A DNA stretch of 64,000 bases from Nymphaea colorata (lineage: Eukaryota > Streptophyta > Magnoliopsida > Nymphaeales > Nymphaeaceae), in the NCBI RefSeq assembly GCF_008831285.2, contig NC_045151.1:4027544-4091543 (forward strand). The letters are read 5' to 3'. A model generated the notes under the pieces. The model saw only the letters and a list, made by a program, of their open reading frames with translations. It was not told where the DNA came from and did no database searches. Position numbers and translations under genes: made by a program. Positions 1 through 14,200 of the stretch are shown here, piece after piece (the first letter of the stretch is position 1; the number at the start of each line of letters is the position of its first letter).

Positions 1-2
1 TT

Positions 3-287
3 GCACTTCCACCACAATATATTCATGTTCATCCAGTATTTCATGTGTCGATGCTAAGGAAATATGTACCCGATCCTTCGCATGTGATAGACTACGAAGA
101 GGTTGATTTGCAAGAGGACGTGCCAACAGATGAAAAGCCACTTCGAATCATTGACCGGAAGGAACATGCGTTGCGAAAGAAGACCATCCCATTAGTTCAA
201 GTGGAATGGCAACATCATGGCATCAAAGAATGTACGTGGGAACCAGAAGAAGACATGAAAAATAGCTACCCTCAACTATTTCAATAA
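3..287 (+). pseudogene. Ty3/gypsy pol C-terminus with chromodomain (partial, left copy)
   Basis: This is the last part of a chromovirus polyprotein, cut by the window edge. Reading from base 3, the frame is open to the stop at 285-287. It starts with the integrase C-terminal signature HPVFHVSMLRKY, typical of plant Ty3/gypsy elements. It then carries a chromodomain of roughly 50 residues, with the conserved block IPLVQVEWQHHG followed by CTWEPEEDM and a terminal YPQLF. In this family the chromodomain helps target integration to heterochromatin, which fits the adjoining satellite array. The polypurine tract and LTR follow within 50 bp, so this is the true 3' end of the element. The domain style and the long LTR suggest the Tekay/Del lineage, but that is inferred from memory of the family. 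Without upstream sequence I cannot say whether this copy is intact. Confidence 0.9.
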
Positions 288-322
288 GGTACGCTAAAAT
301 TTCGAGGACGAAATTTCTTTTT

Positions 323-334
323 AGGGGGGAAGAA
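323..334 (+). promoter_or_regulatory. polypurine tract of left retrotransposon
   Basis: An uninterrupted purine run (AGGGGGGAAGAA) lies directly against the TG that opens the LTR. This is where plus-strand DNA synthesis is primed in LTR retrotransposons. Its position between the pol stop and the LTR is diagnostic. Confidence 0.85.
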
Positions 335-2828
335 TGTAAGCCCCACGATTTTCTCTCCTTATCCTTTTCCAACTATCAAGCTTATCAAAGGGAGAGATCT
401 GTGGAAAAGATAGGGATAAGGGCATATGTAACCACATTTTACAGCAAGGACTTTTCTGTTACCGCAGGCTTAGAGGAGCTCGTCCAACATTAGAAAGAAA
501 GAGAGAGAGAGAGCGAGTGAGAAACGTTTTCCTTTTTGCTCTCTTCTTGGAACTGAGGCTCGTGGCTGCGGGAAGAGAACCAGAAGCAGGGGTTGCTGCT
601 GGAAGTTGCTACAAAGTTCAAAGGTATGGGGATTTTCGATCATGAATGGAGCATGAAGCCTGTATATTTTGAGTTTGTATAGATACATATACATGTAGAA
701 TGAATCCAAGCATGAGGTTCTAGATTCCCGTTCTGCTTATGTTTTACTCGGATTTTCTGTATTACGCTATGGGTGTTCATCCGTGAGAAACCAAACTACA
801 TTCAATCCTAAAAAAAAAGCAGAGCATGCTTATCTGATATAAAAACACACACACAAAAAAAAGGGGTACGGTCTTTACTGAGGGGTTTCGACTGAAACCC
901 CCGTTCAGTCATCCCCTCCCGTGAAGAACGAGGCCTCGATTTCCTTTTTCTTCTGCCACGGACGCCGACAGCAGGGGCGTTTTCTTCAATCTTCTTGTTG
1001 CTGGAGAGCTCCAAGAGAAGGGAACACCGTGATGGTTGTAACAGAAGCGGTTTGGGGGAAAACAGTAACCCTCCCGTCGTTCCTCCTTCCCTGCCGGTTC
1101 CTCCACACGTCGCAAGGCAGAGATGAAAAACGGTAGCAGCAGAGGAGGCAGCGGCGGCTAAGAGGGTCGGACGGTCGATTGGAAGCAGCGCACGAAGAAC
1201 CCTAGCGTCAGGGCAGGGGAGGAAGACAATCTCCTCCTCTCTGGTTCGTTCCCCTTTGAGGACGACGAAAGCTTCACCGTCGAGCGAACCATGCGAGGAA
1301 GGAGCCTTGGCGTGAGACAGAGAGATCTCTCTCTGGTTTTGGTCATGGAAGCAAGGTGGAGACTCCACCACCGGACGAACACGAAGACGAGGAAGAGGCG
1401 CTCGTGAGGAGAGAGAAAACGCAGGCGTGAAATGAAGAAAAACGAGCGTGGGCCAAATTTATATCAATGATCAAAAATTTCAAAGCGGGTCCACCTTATT
1501 ATCAAAATTTGAAAAAAAACTGTTATAACTTTTAAGCGTTCATGCCGCAACGTTTTTGCTGAAAACCTCTTCAAAAAGAGGCTTGGGAAAGTGATTTTCA
1601 GCAAAAACCATGCATTTAATACGAAATCACGTTTTGGTACCCCCTGAATTCTTAAAAATTACAAAAAGGGGGTTTTATAAATTAAAAACGACATGATATG
1701 CTATATTACTTTTTGATGCTCTTTGTGGTGTTTAAAATTTCAGAAATATGGTTCTGAAATTAACTTTGGAACCATTAGAGGAGGAAAGTCACGTTTGAGA
1801 ATTTAAATACAAATTTTATTGTTTCAAATAAGGATTATAATATTGCTAATAGAGGTTTCTAGATGCAATGAGTTTTGCTCTATTGCTATTCAGTTAAGAT
1901 TTAAAATAGCTGAATTATTCTGTTTGGAAAACCGAGCCTGAGGGCGGACGGTTTCTGTGAGAGGTACTAGACGATGTCTAGCATTGGTAAACCCTCACTT
2001 TTGAAATTCGAAGGCGAAACGTGGACTTTGTGCAATGGTTATGCGAGTGCGAGCTTTCTGTTTTGCCCAGTGATCGGTTTCGTCCCGGGAGGTAGTGGTG
2101 CGTCTGAGCTCACAGTTGACGCACGCTCCTTTGGCTGTACTGGAGGGCCCACAGGGTATTGGGCGGCACAAGGGCTCGGGATTCTGTTCTGTTTCTGTTT
2201 GGGAGCGAGACTCCTGGTCTCTCCACCCGGGTTCCTAGAGAGACCATGCTGCTGCAGCGGCGATCTGGGATATCTCAGGAGGCTTCACTTCAGGTGCCCT
2301 CGATCCGTTGGATCGCCTGGTGAAGAGATGTTCTGTTCTGCCCGTGAGTGCTCACGGGGATTTCTGTTGCTCGGCACGATGACCTTGACATTGTCAGAGG
2401 ACCACGGTTGGAAGCCTACGAAATTTTGGGAGGTTGTGCACACCTCGTTTTGTTGCTGAACATGTGACGTTACTCTAATATGTGTTAAGATTTGAAGATA
2501 TTTGTTTTACAAAAACCAGATATTATTTTGATGGGCCATGTTCCACACATGGCTGGATTTTCTCATACTCAGAGGAATTCTGACCCTTCTTTCTATCTAC
2601 AGGTAGTCCTTGATAGATTTTGGCTTTGGAGCGACGACCTCAGTCTTGTGATGGACGGGCATTGGCATTCTGCGTCGGTTTTGGAGATTTGTGGTTATTT
2701 TTGTTTGGGTCCAGTATTTTATTATCGAAATAAAACAATGTCTTCTGTTCTGGTCATGACTCAATATTGCTTCCGCTATATTATATAAATGAAAGAAAAT
2801 TTTTGGTGTCAAAAATTGGGTCGTGACA
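335..2828 (+). mobile_element. 3' LTR of left Ty3/gypsy chromovirus
   Basis: A 2494-bp long terminal repeat running from TGTAAGCCCC to GGTCGTGACA, so it has the canonical TG...CA ends. It is repeated almost exactly at 22204-24679. It is the 3' LTR because pol and a polypurine tract precede it and satellite DNA follows it. I found four substitutions against the other LTR by eye, which makes the family very young. Several open frames occur inside it on both strands, but none looks like a known protein. A TATA-like run, tatattatataaat, lies about 50 bp before its end. The base after its last A begins the satellite with ATCTA, the putative target-site duplication. Confidence 0.93.
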
Positions 2829-2833
2829 ATCTA
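2829..2833. repeat. target-site duplication, right flank of left element (ATCTA)
   Basis: These five satellite bases follow the left element's LTR. The same ATCTA precedes the right element's LTR at 22199-22203. The uninterrupted satellite reads gggATCTAcgcattag, so the two edges complement each other as the two halves of one 5-bp target duplication, the size expected for Ty3/gypsy integrase. Confidence 0.8.
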
Positions 2834-5256
2834 CGCATTAGTTTGATCTCTTGTAGTCAATCCAATGAGTTGAACTTGTAGTTACATCAATAGTAAGGAT
2901 CTAATGAATTGAAATCACAAGTTTGTATCAATACGAGTGGGATTTAAGCGATTTATCTGAGCACGCATATTTCATTGAATGTGATTAACTTGGTGCTACA
3001 TCCACGTTGACTGATTTAGTGGATTTAAATCACAAGTCTGCATGAAAATGAACAAAATTCAAGTGGTTCATTTGCTCTTTTATAGTTAATCTAATGTGTT
3101 TCAGTTGTTATTACATGTATAAGTAATGATTGAAATCACCAATTCATATGGACACAAATCTGATGTATACATTAGTTTGATGCTTCTAGTTAGTCAAATA
3201 AGTAGAACTTTTTGTTCGTTTCAATACGAGAACTCATTGAATTAAGTAAAACGGGTCAAACAAAAGCATAGATCCCATTTGTATCAATATGAACTTGTGA
3301 TTTCGATCATTTAAATCGTTCGTTAGACATATAATAACAAGCGAAACACATTAGATTAAATATAGGGAAGCTAACGACTAGAATCTTATTCATTCTCGTA
3401 CAAACTTGTGATTTCGATCAAATAAATAATTCAAAATGGATGAACTAACAAGTTAAAAACATTCAATTAAAAGTGTGATAAAATGAATCCCTTAAATTCC
3501 AATCGTGTTTGTACGAACAACTGATTTCAATCGCTTATATCGCGTACTATAGATGTAACGACAAGTTTATTTCTTTCGATTAAGTACTAGAGATCAAACT
3601 AATGCATAGATTCCATTTTTAACTATATGAAGTGGTGATTTCAATCATTTAAATCGTTCTTTATAGAAGTAATAAACAGTGGAACACATTAGCCTAACTA
3701 TAAGGGATCAATTGAATGACTTGCATCACAAACTAATGCGTGAATGTGCTTAAACATGCATGTTGAATGATTTAGTGAAATGAAATCACAAGCTTCTATG
3801 TACATAAAAGACATTTAAGTTATTCACTTGCTGTATTTCAGTTAATATAATGTGTTTCGCTTGTTTTTACATCCATAACAAATGATTTAAATGGTTCAAA
3901 CTAAAAGTTTGTATGAAAAAATGAGATTCACGTCATTCGTTTCATCGCTTATCATTAGCCTAATGCATTTCACTTGTTATTACATGTACAGTGATTGATT
4001 TTGTTGATTGAAATCACAAGTCCAAATGGATTTAAATAGGATCTACGCATTAGTTTGATCTCTTGTAGTCAATCCAATGAGTTGAACTTGTAATTACATC
4101 AATAGTAAGGTTCTAATGAATTGAAATCAGAAGTTTGTATCAATACGAGTGGGATTCAAACGATTCATCAGAGCACGCATATTTTATTGAATGTGATTAA
4201 CTTGTTGCTACATCCACGTTGAATGATTTAGTGGATTTAAATCACAAGTTTGCATGAAAATAAACAAAATTCAAGTGGTTCATTTCCTCTTTTATAGTTA
4301 ATCTAAAGTGTTTCACTTGTTAATACATGTATAAGTAATGATTTAAATGATTGAAATCACCAATTCATATGGACACAAATCTGATGTATACATTAGTTTG
4401 ATGCTTCTAGTTAGTCCAATAAGCAGAACTTTTTATTTGTTTGATTACGAGAACTCATTGAATTAAGTAAAAGGGTTCAAACAAAAGCATATATCCCACT
4501 TGCATTCTTATGAACTTGGGATTTGAATCATTTAAATCGTTCGTTACACATGTAATAACAAGTGAAACACATTAGATTAAATATAGAGGAGCACATTAAC
4601 GACTTGAATCTTAATATTCATTCTTGTACAAACTCGTGATTTCGATCAAATAAATCATTCAAAATGGATGTATTAACAAGTTAAAAACATTCATTTAAAT
4701 ATGTGTGATCAAATGAATCGCTTAAATCACACTCGTGTTTATACGAACAACTGATTTCAATCGCTTATATCACGGACTATAGATGTAACGACAAGTTTAT
4801 TTCTAGGGATGAAACTAATGCATAGATTTCATTTTTAACTATATGAACTGGTGATTTCAATCATTTAAATCGTTCTTTATAGAAGTAATAAACAGTGAAA
4901 CACACTAGGTTAACCATAAGGGATCAATTGAATGACTTGAATGACAAACTAATGCATGAATGTGCTTGAACATGCATGTTGAATGATTAAGTGATATGAA
5001 ATCACAAGCTTGTATGTACATAAAAGACATTTCAATTATCTACTTGCTGTCTTTCAGTTAATATAATGTGTTTCGCTTGTTTTTACATCTATAACGAATG
5101 ATTTAAATGGTTCAAACTAAAAGTTTGTAAGAGAAAATGAGATTCACGTCATTCGTTTGATCGCTTATCATTAGCCTAATGCGTTTCACTTGTTATTACA
5201 TGTACAATGATCGATTTTGTTGATTGAAATCACAAGTTCAAATGGATGCAAATGGG
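2829..5256. repeat. satellite dimer 1 (variant class alpha)
   Basis: This first dimer carries a set of diagnostic variants. They are TTTAAATAGGATCT at the A/B junction, GATAAAATGAATCCC, AAGCTTCTATGTAC, AATCAGAAGTTTG and CATCAGAGCACG. The same set recurs in dimers 7 and 8 at the far end of the array but not in the middle dimers. Confidence 0.85.
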
Positions 5257-8200
5257 ATCTACGCATTAGTTTGATCTCTTGTAGTCAATCCAATGAGTTG
5301 AACTTGTAGTTACATCAATAGTAAGGATCTAATGAATTGAAATCACAAGTTTGTATCAATACGAGTGAGATTTAAGCGATTCATCTGAGCACGCATATTT
5401 CATTGAATGTGATTAACTTGTTGCTACATCCACGTTGACTGATTTAGTGGATTTAAATCACAAGTCTGCATGAAAATGAACAAAATTCAAGTGGTTCATT
5501 TGCTCTTTTATAGTTAATCTAATGTGTTTCAGTTGTTATTACATGTATAAGTAAGGATTGAAATCACCAATTCATATGGACACAAATCTGATGTATACAT
5601 TAGTTTGATGCTTCTAGTTAGTCAAATAAGTAGAACTTTTTGTTCGTTTCAATACGAGAACTCATTGAATTAAGTAAAACGGGTCAAACAAAAGCATAGA
5701 TCTCATTTGTATCCATATGAACTTGTGATTTCGATCATTTAAATCGTTCGTTAGACATATAATGACAAGCGAAACACATTAGATTAAATATAGGGAAGCT
5801 AACGACTAGAATCTTCTTCATCCTCGTACAAACTTGTGATTTCGATCAAATAAATAATTCAAAATGGATGAACTAACAAGTTAAAAACATTCAATTAAAA
5901 GTGTGATCAAATGAATCGCTTAAATCCCAATCGTGTTTATGCGAACAACTGATTTCAATCGCTTATATCGCATACTATAGATGTAACGACAAGTTTATTT
6001 CTTTCGATTAAGTACTAGAGATGAAACTAATGCATATATTCTATTTTTAACTATATGAAGTGGTGATTTCAATCATTTAAATCGTTCTTTATAGAAGTAA
6101 TAAATAGTGGAACACATTAGCCTAACTATAAGGGATCAATTGAATGACATGAATCACAAACTAATGCGTGAATGTGCTTAAACATGCATGTTGAATGATT
6201 TAGTGGAATGAAATCACAAGCTTGTATGTACATAAAAGACATTTAAGTTATTCACTTGCTGTATTTCAGTTAATATAATGTGTTTCGCCTGTTTTTACAT
6301 CCATAACAAGTGATTTAAATGGTTCAAACTAAAAGTTTGTATGAAAAAATGAGATTCACGTCATTCGTTTGATCGCTTATCATTAACCTAATGCATTTCA
6401 CTTGTTATTACATGTACAGTGATTGATTTTGTTGATTGAAATCACAAGTCCAAATGGATTTAAATGGGATCTACGCATTAGTTTGATCTCTTGTAGTCAA
6501 TCCAATGAGTTGAACTTGTAATTATATCAATAGTAAGGTTCTAATGAATTGAAATCACAAGTTTGTATCAATACGAGTGGGATTTAAGCGATTCATCTGA
6601 GCACGCATATTTCATTGAATGTGATTAACTTGTTGCTACATCCACGTTGAATGATTTAGTGGATTTAAATCACAAGTTTGCATGAAAATGAACAAAATTC
6701 AAGTGGTTCATTTCCTCTTTTATAGTTAATCTAAAGTGTTTCACTTGTTAATACATGTATAAGTAATGATTTAAATGATTGAAATCACCAATTCATATGG
6801 ACACAAATCTGATGTATACATTAGTTTGATGCTTCTAGTTAGTCCAATAAGCAGAACTTTTTATTCGTTTCATTACGAGAACTCATTGAATTAAGTAAAA
6901 GGGTTCAAACAAAAGCATAGATCCCACTTGCATTCTTATGAACTTTGGATTTGAATCATTTAAATCGTTCGTTACACATGTAATAACAAGTGAAACATAT
7001 TAGATTAAATATAGAGGAGCACATTAACGACTTGAATCTTATTATTCATTCTTGTACAAACTCGTGATTTCGATCAAATAAATCATTCAAAATGGATGTA
7101 TTAACAAGTTAAAAACATTCATTTAAATATGTGTGATCAAATGAATCGCTTAAATCACACTCGTGTTTATACGAACAACTGATTTCAATCGCTTATTTCG
7201 CGGACTATAGATGTAACGACAAGTTTATTTCTAGGGATGAAACTAATGCATAGATTTCATTTTTAACTATATGAACTGGTGATTTCAATCATTTGAATCG
7301 TTCTTTATAGAAGTAATAAACAGTGAAACACACTAGGTTAACCATAAGGGATCAATTGAATGACTTGAATGACAAACTAATTCGTGAATGTGCTTGAACA
7401 TGCATGTTGAATGATTTAGTGATATGAAATCACAAGCTTGTATGTACATAAAAGACATTTCAATTATCTACTTGCTGTGATTCAGTTAATATATTGTGTT
7501 TCGCTTGTTTTTACATCTATAACGAATGATTAAATGGTTCAAACTAAAAGTTTGTAAGAAAAAATGAGATTCACGTCATTCGTTTGATCGCTTATCATTA
7601 GCCTAATGCATTTCACTTGTTATTACATGTACAATGATCGATTTTGTTGATTGAAATCACAAGTTCAAATGGATGCAAATGGGATCTACGCATTAGTTTG
7701 ATCTCTTGTAGTCAATCCAATGAGTTGAACTTGTAGTTACATCAATAGTAAGGATCTAATGAATTGAAATCACAAGTTTGTATCAATACGAGTGGGATTT
7801 AAGCGATTCATCTGAGCACGCATATTTCATTGAATGTGATGAACTTGTTGCTACATCCACGTTGACTGATTTAGTGGATTTAAATCACAAGTCTGCATGA
7901 AAATGAACAAAATTCAAGTGGTTCATTTGCTCTTTTATAGTTAATCTAATGTGTTTCAGTTGTTATTACATGTATAAGTAAGGATTGAAATCACCAATTC
8001 ATATGGACACAAATCTGATGTATACATTAGTTTGATGCTTCTAGTTAGTCAAATAAGTAGAACTTTTTGTTCGTTTCAATAAGAGAACTCATTGAATTAA
8101 GTAAAACGGGTCAAACAAAAGCATAGATCCCATTTGTATCCATATGAACTTGTGATTTCGATCATTTAAATCGTTCGTTAGACATATAATAACAAGCGAA

Positions 8201-11200
8201 ACACATTAGATTAAATATAGGGAAGCTAACGACTAGAATCTTATTCATTCTCGTACAAACTTGTGATTTCGATCAAATAAATCATTCAAAATGGATGAAC
8301 TAAAAGTTAAAAACATTCAATTAAAAGTGTGATCAAATGAATCGCTTAAATCCCAATCGTGTTTATACGAACAACTGATTTCAATCGCTTATATCGCGTA
8401 CTATAGATGTAACGACAAGTTTATTTCTTTCGATTAACTACTAGAGATGAAACTAATGCATAGATTCCATTTTTAACTATATGAAGTGGTGATTTCAATC
8501 ATTTAAATCGTTCTTTATAGAAGTAATAAACAGTGGAACACATTAGCCTAACTATAAGGGATCAATTGAATGACTTGAATCACAAACTAATGCGTGAATG
8601 TGCTTAAACATGCATGTTGAATGATTTAGTGGAATGAAATCACAAGCTTGTATGTACATAAAAGACATTTAAGTTATTCACTTGCTGTATTTCAGTTAAT
8701 ATAATGTGTTTCGCTTGTTTTTACATCCATAACAATGATTTAAATGGTTCAAACTAAAAGTTTGTATGAAAAAATGAGATTCACGTCATTCGTTTCATCG
8801 CTTATCATTAGCCTAATGCATTTCACTTGTTATTACATGTACAGTGATTGATTTTGTTGATTGAAATCACAAGTCCAAATGGATTTAAATGGGATCTACG
8901 CATTAGTTTGATCTCTTGTAGTCAATCCAATGAGTTGAACTTGTAATTACATCAATAGTAAGGTTCTAATGAATTGAAATCACAAGTTTGTATCAATACG
9001 AGTGGGATTTAAGCGATTCATCTGAGCACGCATATTTCATTGAATGTGATTAACTTGTTGCTACATCCACGTTGAATGATTTAGTGGATTTAAATCACAA
9101 GTTTGCATGAAAATGAACAAATTCAAGTGGTTCATTTCCTCTTTTATAGTTAATCTAAAGTGTTTCACTTGTTAATACATGTATAAGTAATGATTTAAAT
9201 GATTGAAATCACCAATTCATATGGACACAAATCTGATGTATACATTAGTTTGATGCTTCTAGTTAGTCCAATAAGCGAACTTTTTATTCGTTTGATTACG
9301 AGAACTCATTGAATTAAGTAAAAGGGTTCAAACAAAAGCATAGATCCCACTTGCATTCTTATGAACTTGGATTTGAATCATTTAAATCGTTCGTTACACA
9401 TGTAATAACAAGTGAAACACATTAGATTAAATATAGAAGAGCACATTAACGACTTGAATCTTATTATTCATTCTTGTACAAACTCGTGATTTCGATCAAA
9501 TAAATCATTCAAAATGGATGTATTAACAAGTTAAAAACATTCATTTAAATATGTGTGATCAAATGAATCGCTTAAATCACACTCGTGTTTATACGAACAA
9601 TGATTTCAATCGCTTATTCGCGGACTATAATGTAACGAAAGTTTATTTCTAGGGATGAAACTAATGCATAGATTTCATTTTTAACTATATGAACTGGTGA
9701 TTTCAATCATTTAAATCGTTCTTTATAGAAGTAATAAACAGTGAAACACACTAGGTTAACCATAAGGGATCAATTGAATGACTTGAATGACAAACTAATG
9801 CGTGAATGTGCTTGAACATGCATGTTGAATGATTAGTGATATGAAATCACAAGCTTGTATGTACATAAAAGACATTTCAATTATCTACTTGCTGTATTTC
9901 AGTTAATATAATGTGTTTCGCTTGTTTTTACATCTATAACGAATGATTTAAATGGTTCAAACTAAAAGTTTGTAAGAAAAAATGAGATTCACGTCATTCG
10001 TTTGATCGCTTATCATTAGCCTAATGCATTTCACTTGTTATTACATGTACAATGATCGATTTTGTTGATTGAAATCACAAGTTCAAATGGATGCAAATGG
10101 GATCTACGCATTAGTTTGATCTCTTGTAGTCAATCCAATGAGTTGAACTTGTAGTTACATCAATAGTAAGGATCTAATGAATTGAAATCACAAGTTTGTA
10201 TCAATACGAGTGGGATTTAAGCGATTCATCTGAGCACGCATATTTCATTGAATGTGATTAACTTGTTGCTACATCCACGTTGACTGATTTAGTGGATTTA
10301 AATCACAAGTCTGCATGAAAATGAACAAAATTCAAGTGGTTCATTTGCTCTTTTATAGTTAATCTAATGTGTTTCAGTTGTTATTACATGTATAAGTAAT
10401 GATTGAAATCACCAATTCATATGGACACAAATCTGATGTATACATTAGTTTGATGCTTCTAGTTAGTCAAATAAGTAGAACTTTTTGTTCGTTTCAATAC
10501 GAGAACTCATTGAATTAAGTAAAACTGGTCAAACAAAAGCATAGATCCCATTTGTATCATATGAATTGTGATTTCGATCATTTAAATCGTTCGTTAGACA
10601 TATAATAACAAGCGAAACACATTAGATTAAATATAGGGAAGCTAACGACTAGAATCTTATTCATTCTCGTACAAACTTGTGATTTCGATCAAATAAATCA
10701 TTCAAAATGGATGAACTAACAAGTTAAAAACATTCAATTAAAAGTGTGATCAAATGAATCGCTTAAATCCCAATCGTGTTTATACGAACAACTGATTTCA
10801 ATCGCTTATATCGCGTACTATAGATGTAACGACAAGTTTATTTCTTTCGATTAAGTACTAGAGATGAAACTAATGCATAGATTCCATTTTTAACTATATG
10901 AAGTGGTGATTTCAATCATTTAAATCGTTCTTTATAGAAGTAATAAACAGTGGAACACATTAGCCTAACTATAAGGGATCAATTGAATGACTTGAATCAC
11001 AAACTAATGCGTGAATGTGCTTAAACATGCATGTTGAATGATTTAGTGGAATGAAATCACAAGCTTGTATGTACATAAAAGACATTTAAGTTATTCACTT
11101 GCTGTATTTCAGTTAATATAATGTGTTTCGCTTGTTTTTACATCCATAACAATGATTTAAATGGTTCAAACTAAAAGTTTGTATGAAAAAATGAGATTCA

Positions 11201-14200
11201 CGTCATTCGTTTCATCGCTTATCATTAGCCTAATGCATTTCACTTGTTATTACATGTACAGTGATTGATTTTGTTGATTGAAATCACAAGTCCAAATGGA
11301 TTTAAATGGGATCTACGCATTAGTTTGATCTCTTGTAGTCAATCCAATGAGTTGAACTTGTAATTACATCAATAGTAAGGTTCTAATGAATTGAAATCAC
11401 AAGTTTGTATCAATACGAGTGGGATTTAAGCGATTCATCTGAGCACGCATATTTCATTGAATGTGATTAACTTGTTGCTACATCCACGTTGAATGATTTA
11501 GTGGATTTAAATCACAAGTTTGCATGAAAATGAACAAATTCAAGTGGTTCATTTCCTCTTTTATAGTTAATCTAAAGTGTTTCACTTGTTAATACATGTA
11601 TAAGTAATGATTTAAATGATTGAAATCACCAATTCATATGGACACAAATCTGATGTATACATTAGTTTGATGCTTCTAGTTAGTCCAATAAGCAGAACTT
11701 TTTATTCGTTTGATTACGAGAACTCATTGAATTAAGTAAAAGGGTTCAAACAAAAGCATAATCCCACTTGCATTCTTATGAACTTGGATTTGAATCATTT
11801 AAATCGTTCGTTACACATGTAATAACAAGTGAAACACATTAGATTAAATATAGAGGAGCACATTAACGACTTGAATCTTATTATTCATTCTTGTACAAAC
11901 TCGTGATTTCGATCAAATAAATCATTCAAAATGGATGTATTAACAAGTTAAAAACATTCATTTAAATATGTGTGATCAAATGAATCGCTTAAATCACACT
12001 CGTGTTTATACGAACAACTGATTTCAATCGCTTATATCGCGACTATAGATGTAACGACAAGTTTATTTCTAGGGATGAAACTAATGCATAGATTTCATTT
12101 TTAACTATATGAACTGGTGATTTCAATCATTTAAATCGTTCTTTATAGAAGTAATAAACAGTGAAACACACTAGGTTAACCATAAGGGATCAATTGAATG
12201 ACTTGAATGACAAACTAATGCGTGAATGTGCTTGAACATGCATGTTGAATGATTAAGTGATATGAAATCACAAGCTTGTATGTACATAAAAGACATTTCA
12301 ATTATCTACTTGCTGTATTTCAGTTAATATAATGTGTTTCGCTTGTTTTTACATCTATAACGAATGATTTAAATGGTTCAAACTAAAAGTTTGTAAGAAA
12401 AAATGAGATTCACGTCATTCGTTTGATCGCTTATCATTAGCCTAATGCGTTTCACTTGTTATTACATGTACAATGATCGATTTTGTTGATTGAAATCACA
12501 AGTTCAAATGGATGCAAATGGGATCTACGCATTAGTTTGATCTCTTGTAGTCAATCCAATGAGTTGAACTTGTAGTTACATCAATAGTAAGGATCTAATG
12601 AATTGAAATCACAAGTTTGTATCAATACGAGTGGGATTTAAGCGATTCATCTGAGCACGCATATTTCATTGAATGTGATTAACTTGTTGCTACATCCACG
12701 TTGACTGATTTAGTGGATTTAAATCACAAGTCTGCATGAAAATGAACAAAATTCAAGTGGTTCATTTGCCCTTTTATAGTTAATCTAATGTGTTTCAGTT
12801 GTTATTACATGTATAAGTAATGATTGAAATCACCAATTCATATGGACACAAATCTGATGTATACATTAGTTTGATGCTTCTAGTTAGTCAAATAAGTAGA
12901 ACTTTTTGTTCGTTTCAATACGAGAACTCATTGAATTAAGTAAAACGGGTCAAACAAAAGCATAGATCCCATTTGTATCCATATGAACTTGTGATTTCGA
13001 TCATTTAAATCGTTCGTTAGACATATAATAACAAGCGAAACACATTAGATTAAATATAGGGAAGCTAACGACTAGAATCTTATTCATTCTCGTACAAACT
13101 TGTGATTTCGATCAAATAAATCATTCAAAATGGATGAACTAACAAGTTAAAAACATTCAATTAAAAGTGTGATCAAATGAATCGCTTAAATCCCAATCGT
13201 GTTTATACGAACAACTGATTTCAATCGCTTATATCGCGTACTATAGATGTAACGACAAGTTTATTTCTTTCGATTAAGTACTAGAGATGAAACTAATGCA
13301 TAGATTCCATTTTTAACTATATGAAGTGGTGATTTCAATCATTTAAATCGTTCTTTATAGAAGTAATAAACAGTGGAACACATTAGCCTAACTATAAGGG
13401 ATCAATTGAATGACTTGAATCACAAACTAATGCGTGAATGTGCTTAAACATGCATGTTGAATGATTTAGTGGAATGAAATCACAAGCTTGTATGTACATA
13501 AAAGACATTTAAGTTATTCACTTGCTGTATTTCAGTTAATATAATGTGTTTCGCTTGTTTTTACATCCATAACAATGATTTAAATGGTTCAAACTAAAAG
13601 TTTGTATGAAAAAATGAGATTCACGTCATTCGTTTCATCGCTTATCATTAGCCTAATGCATTTCACTTGTTATTACATGTACAGTGATTGATTTTGTTGA
13701 TTGAAATCACAAGTCCAAATGGATTTAAATGGGATCTACGCATTAGTTTGATCTCTTGTAGTCAATCCAATGAGTTGAACTTGTAATTACATCAATAGTA
13801 AGGTTCTAATGAATTGAAATCACAAGTTTGTATCAATACGAGTGGGATTTAAGCGATTCATCTGAGCACGCATATTTCATTGAATGTGATTAACTTGTTG
13901 CTACATCCACGTTGAATGATTTAGTGGATTTAAATCACAAGTTTGCATGAAAATGAACGAAATTCAAGTGGTTCATTTCCTCTTTTATAGTTAATCTAAA
14001 GTGTTTCACTTGTTAATACATGTATAAGTAATGATTTAAATGATTGAAATCACCAATTCATATGGACACAAATCTGATGTATACATTAGTTTGATGCTTC
14101 TAGTTAGTCCAATAAGCAGAACTTTTTATTCGTTTGATTACGAGAACTCATTGAATTAAGTAAAAGGGTTCAAACAAAAGCATAGATCCCACTTGCATTC

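Noticed and set aside
808-1371. 187-codon minus-strand open frame inside the left LTR, and the related 189-codon frame at 22777-23346
   Set aside because: They lie in a non-coding LTR. The frame changes between the two LTR copies with single-base indels, and the wording is arginine/serine-rich without any known domain.
1974-2459. 161-codon plus-strand open frame in the LTR (repeated from 23830)
   Set aside because: It breaks at different points in the two LTRs and resembles no protein family. Long LTRs commonly contain such chance frames.
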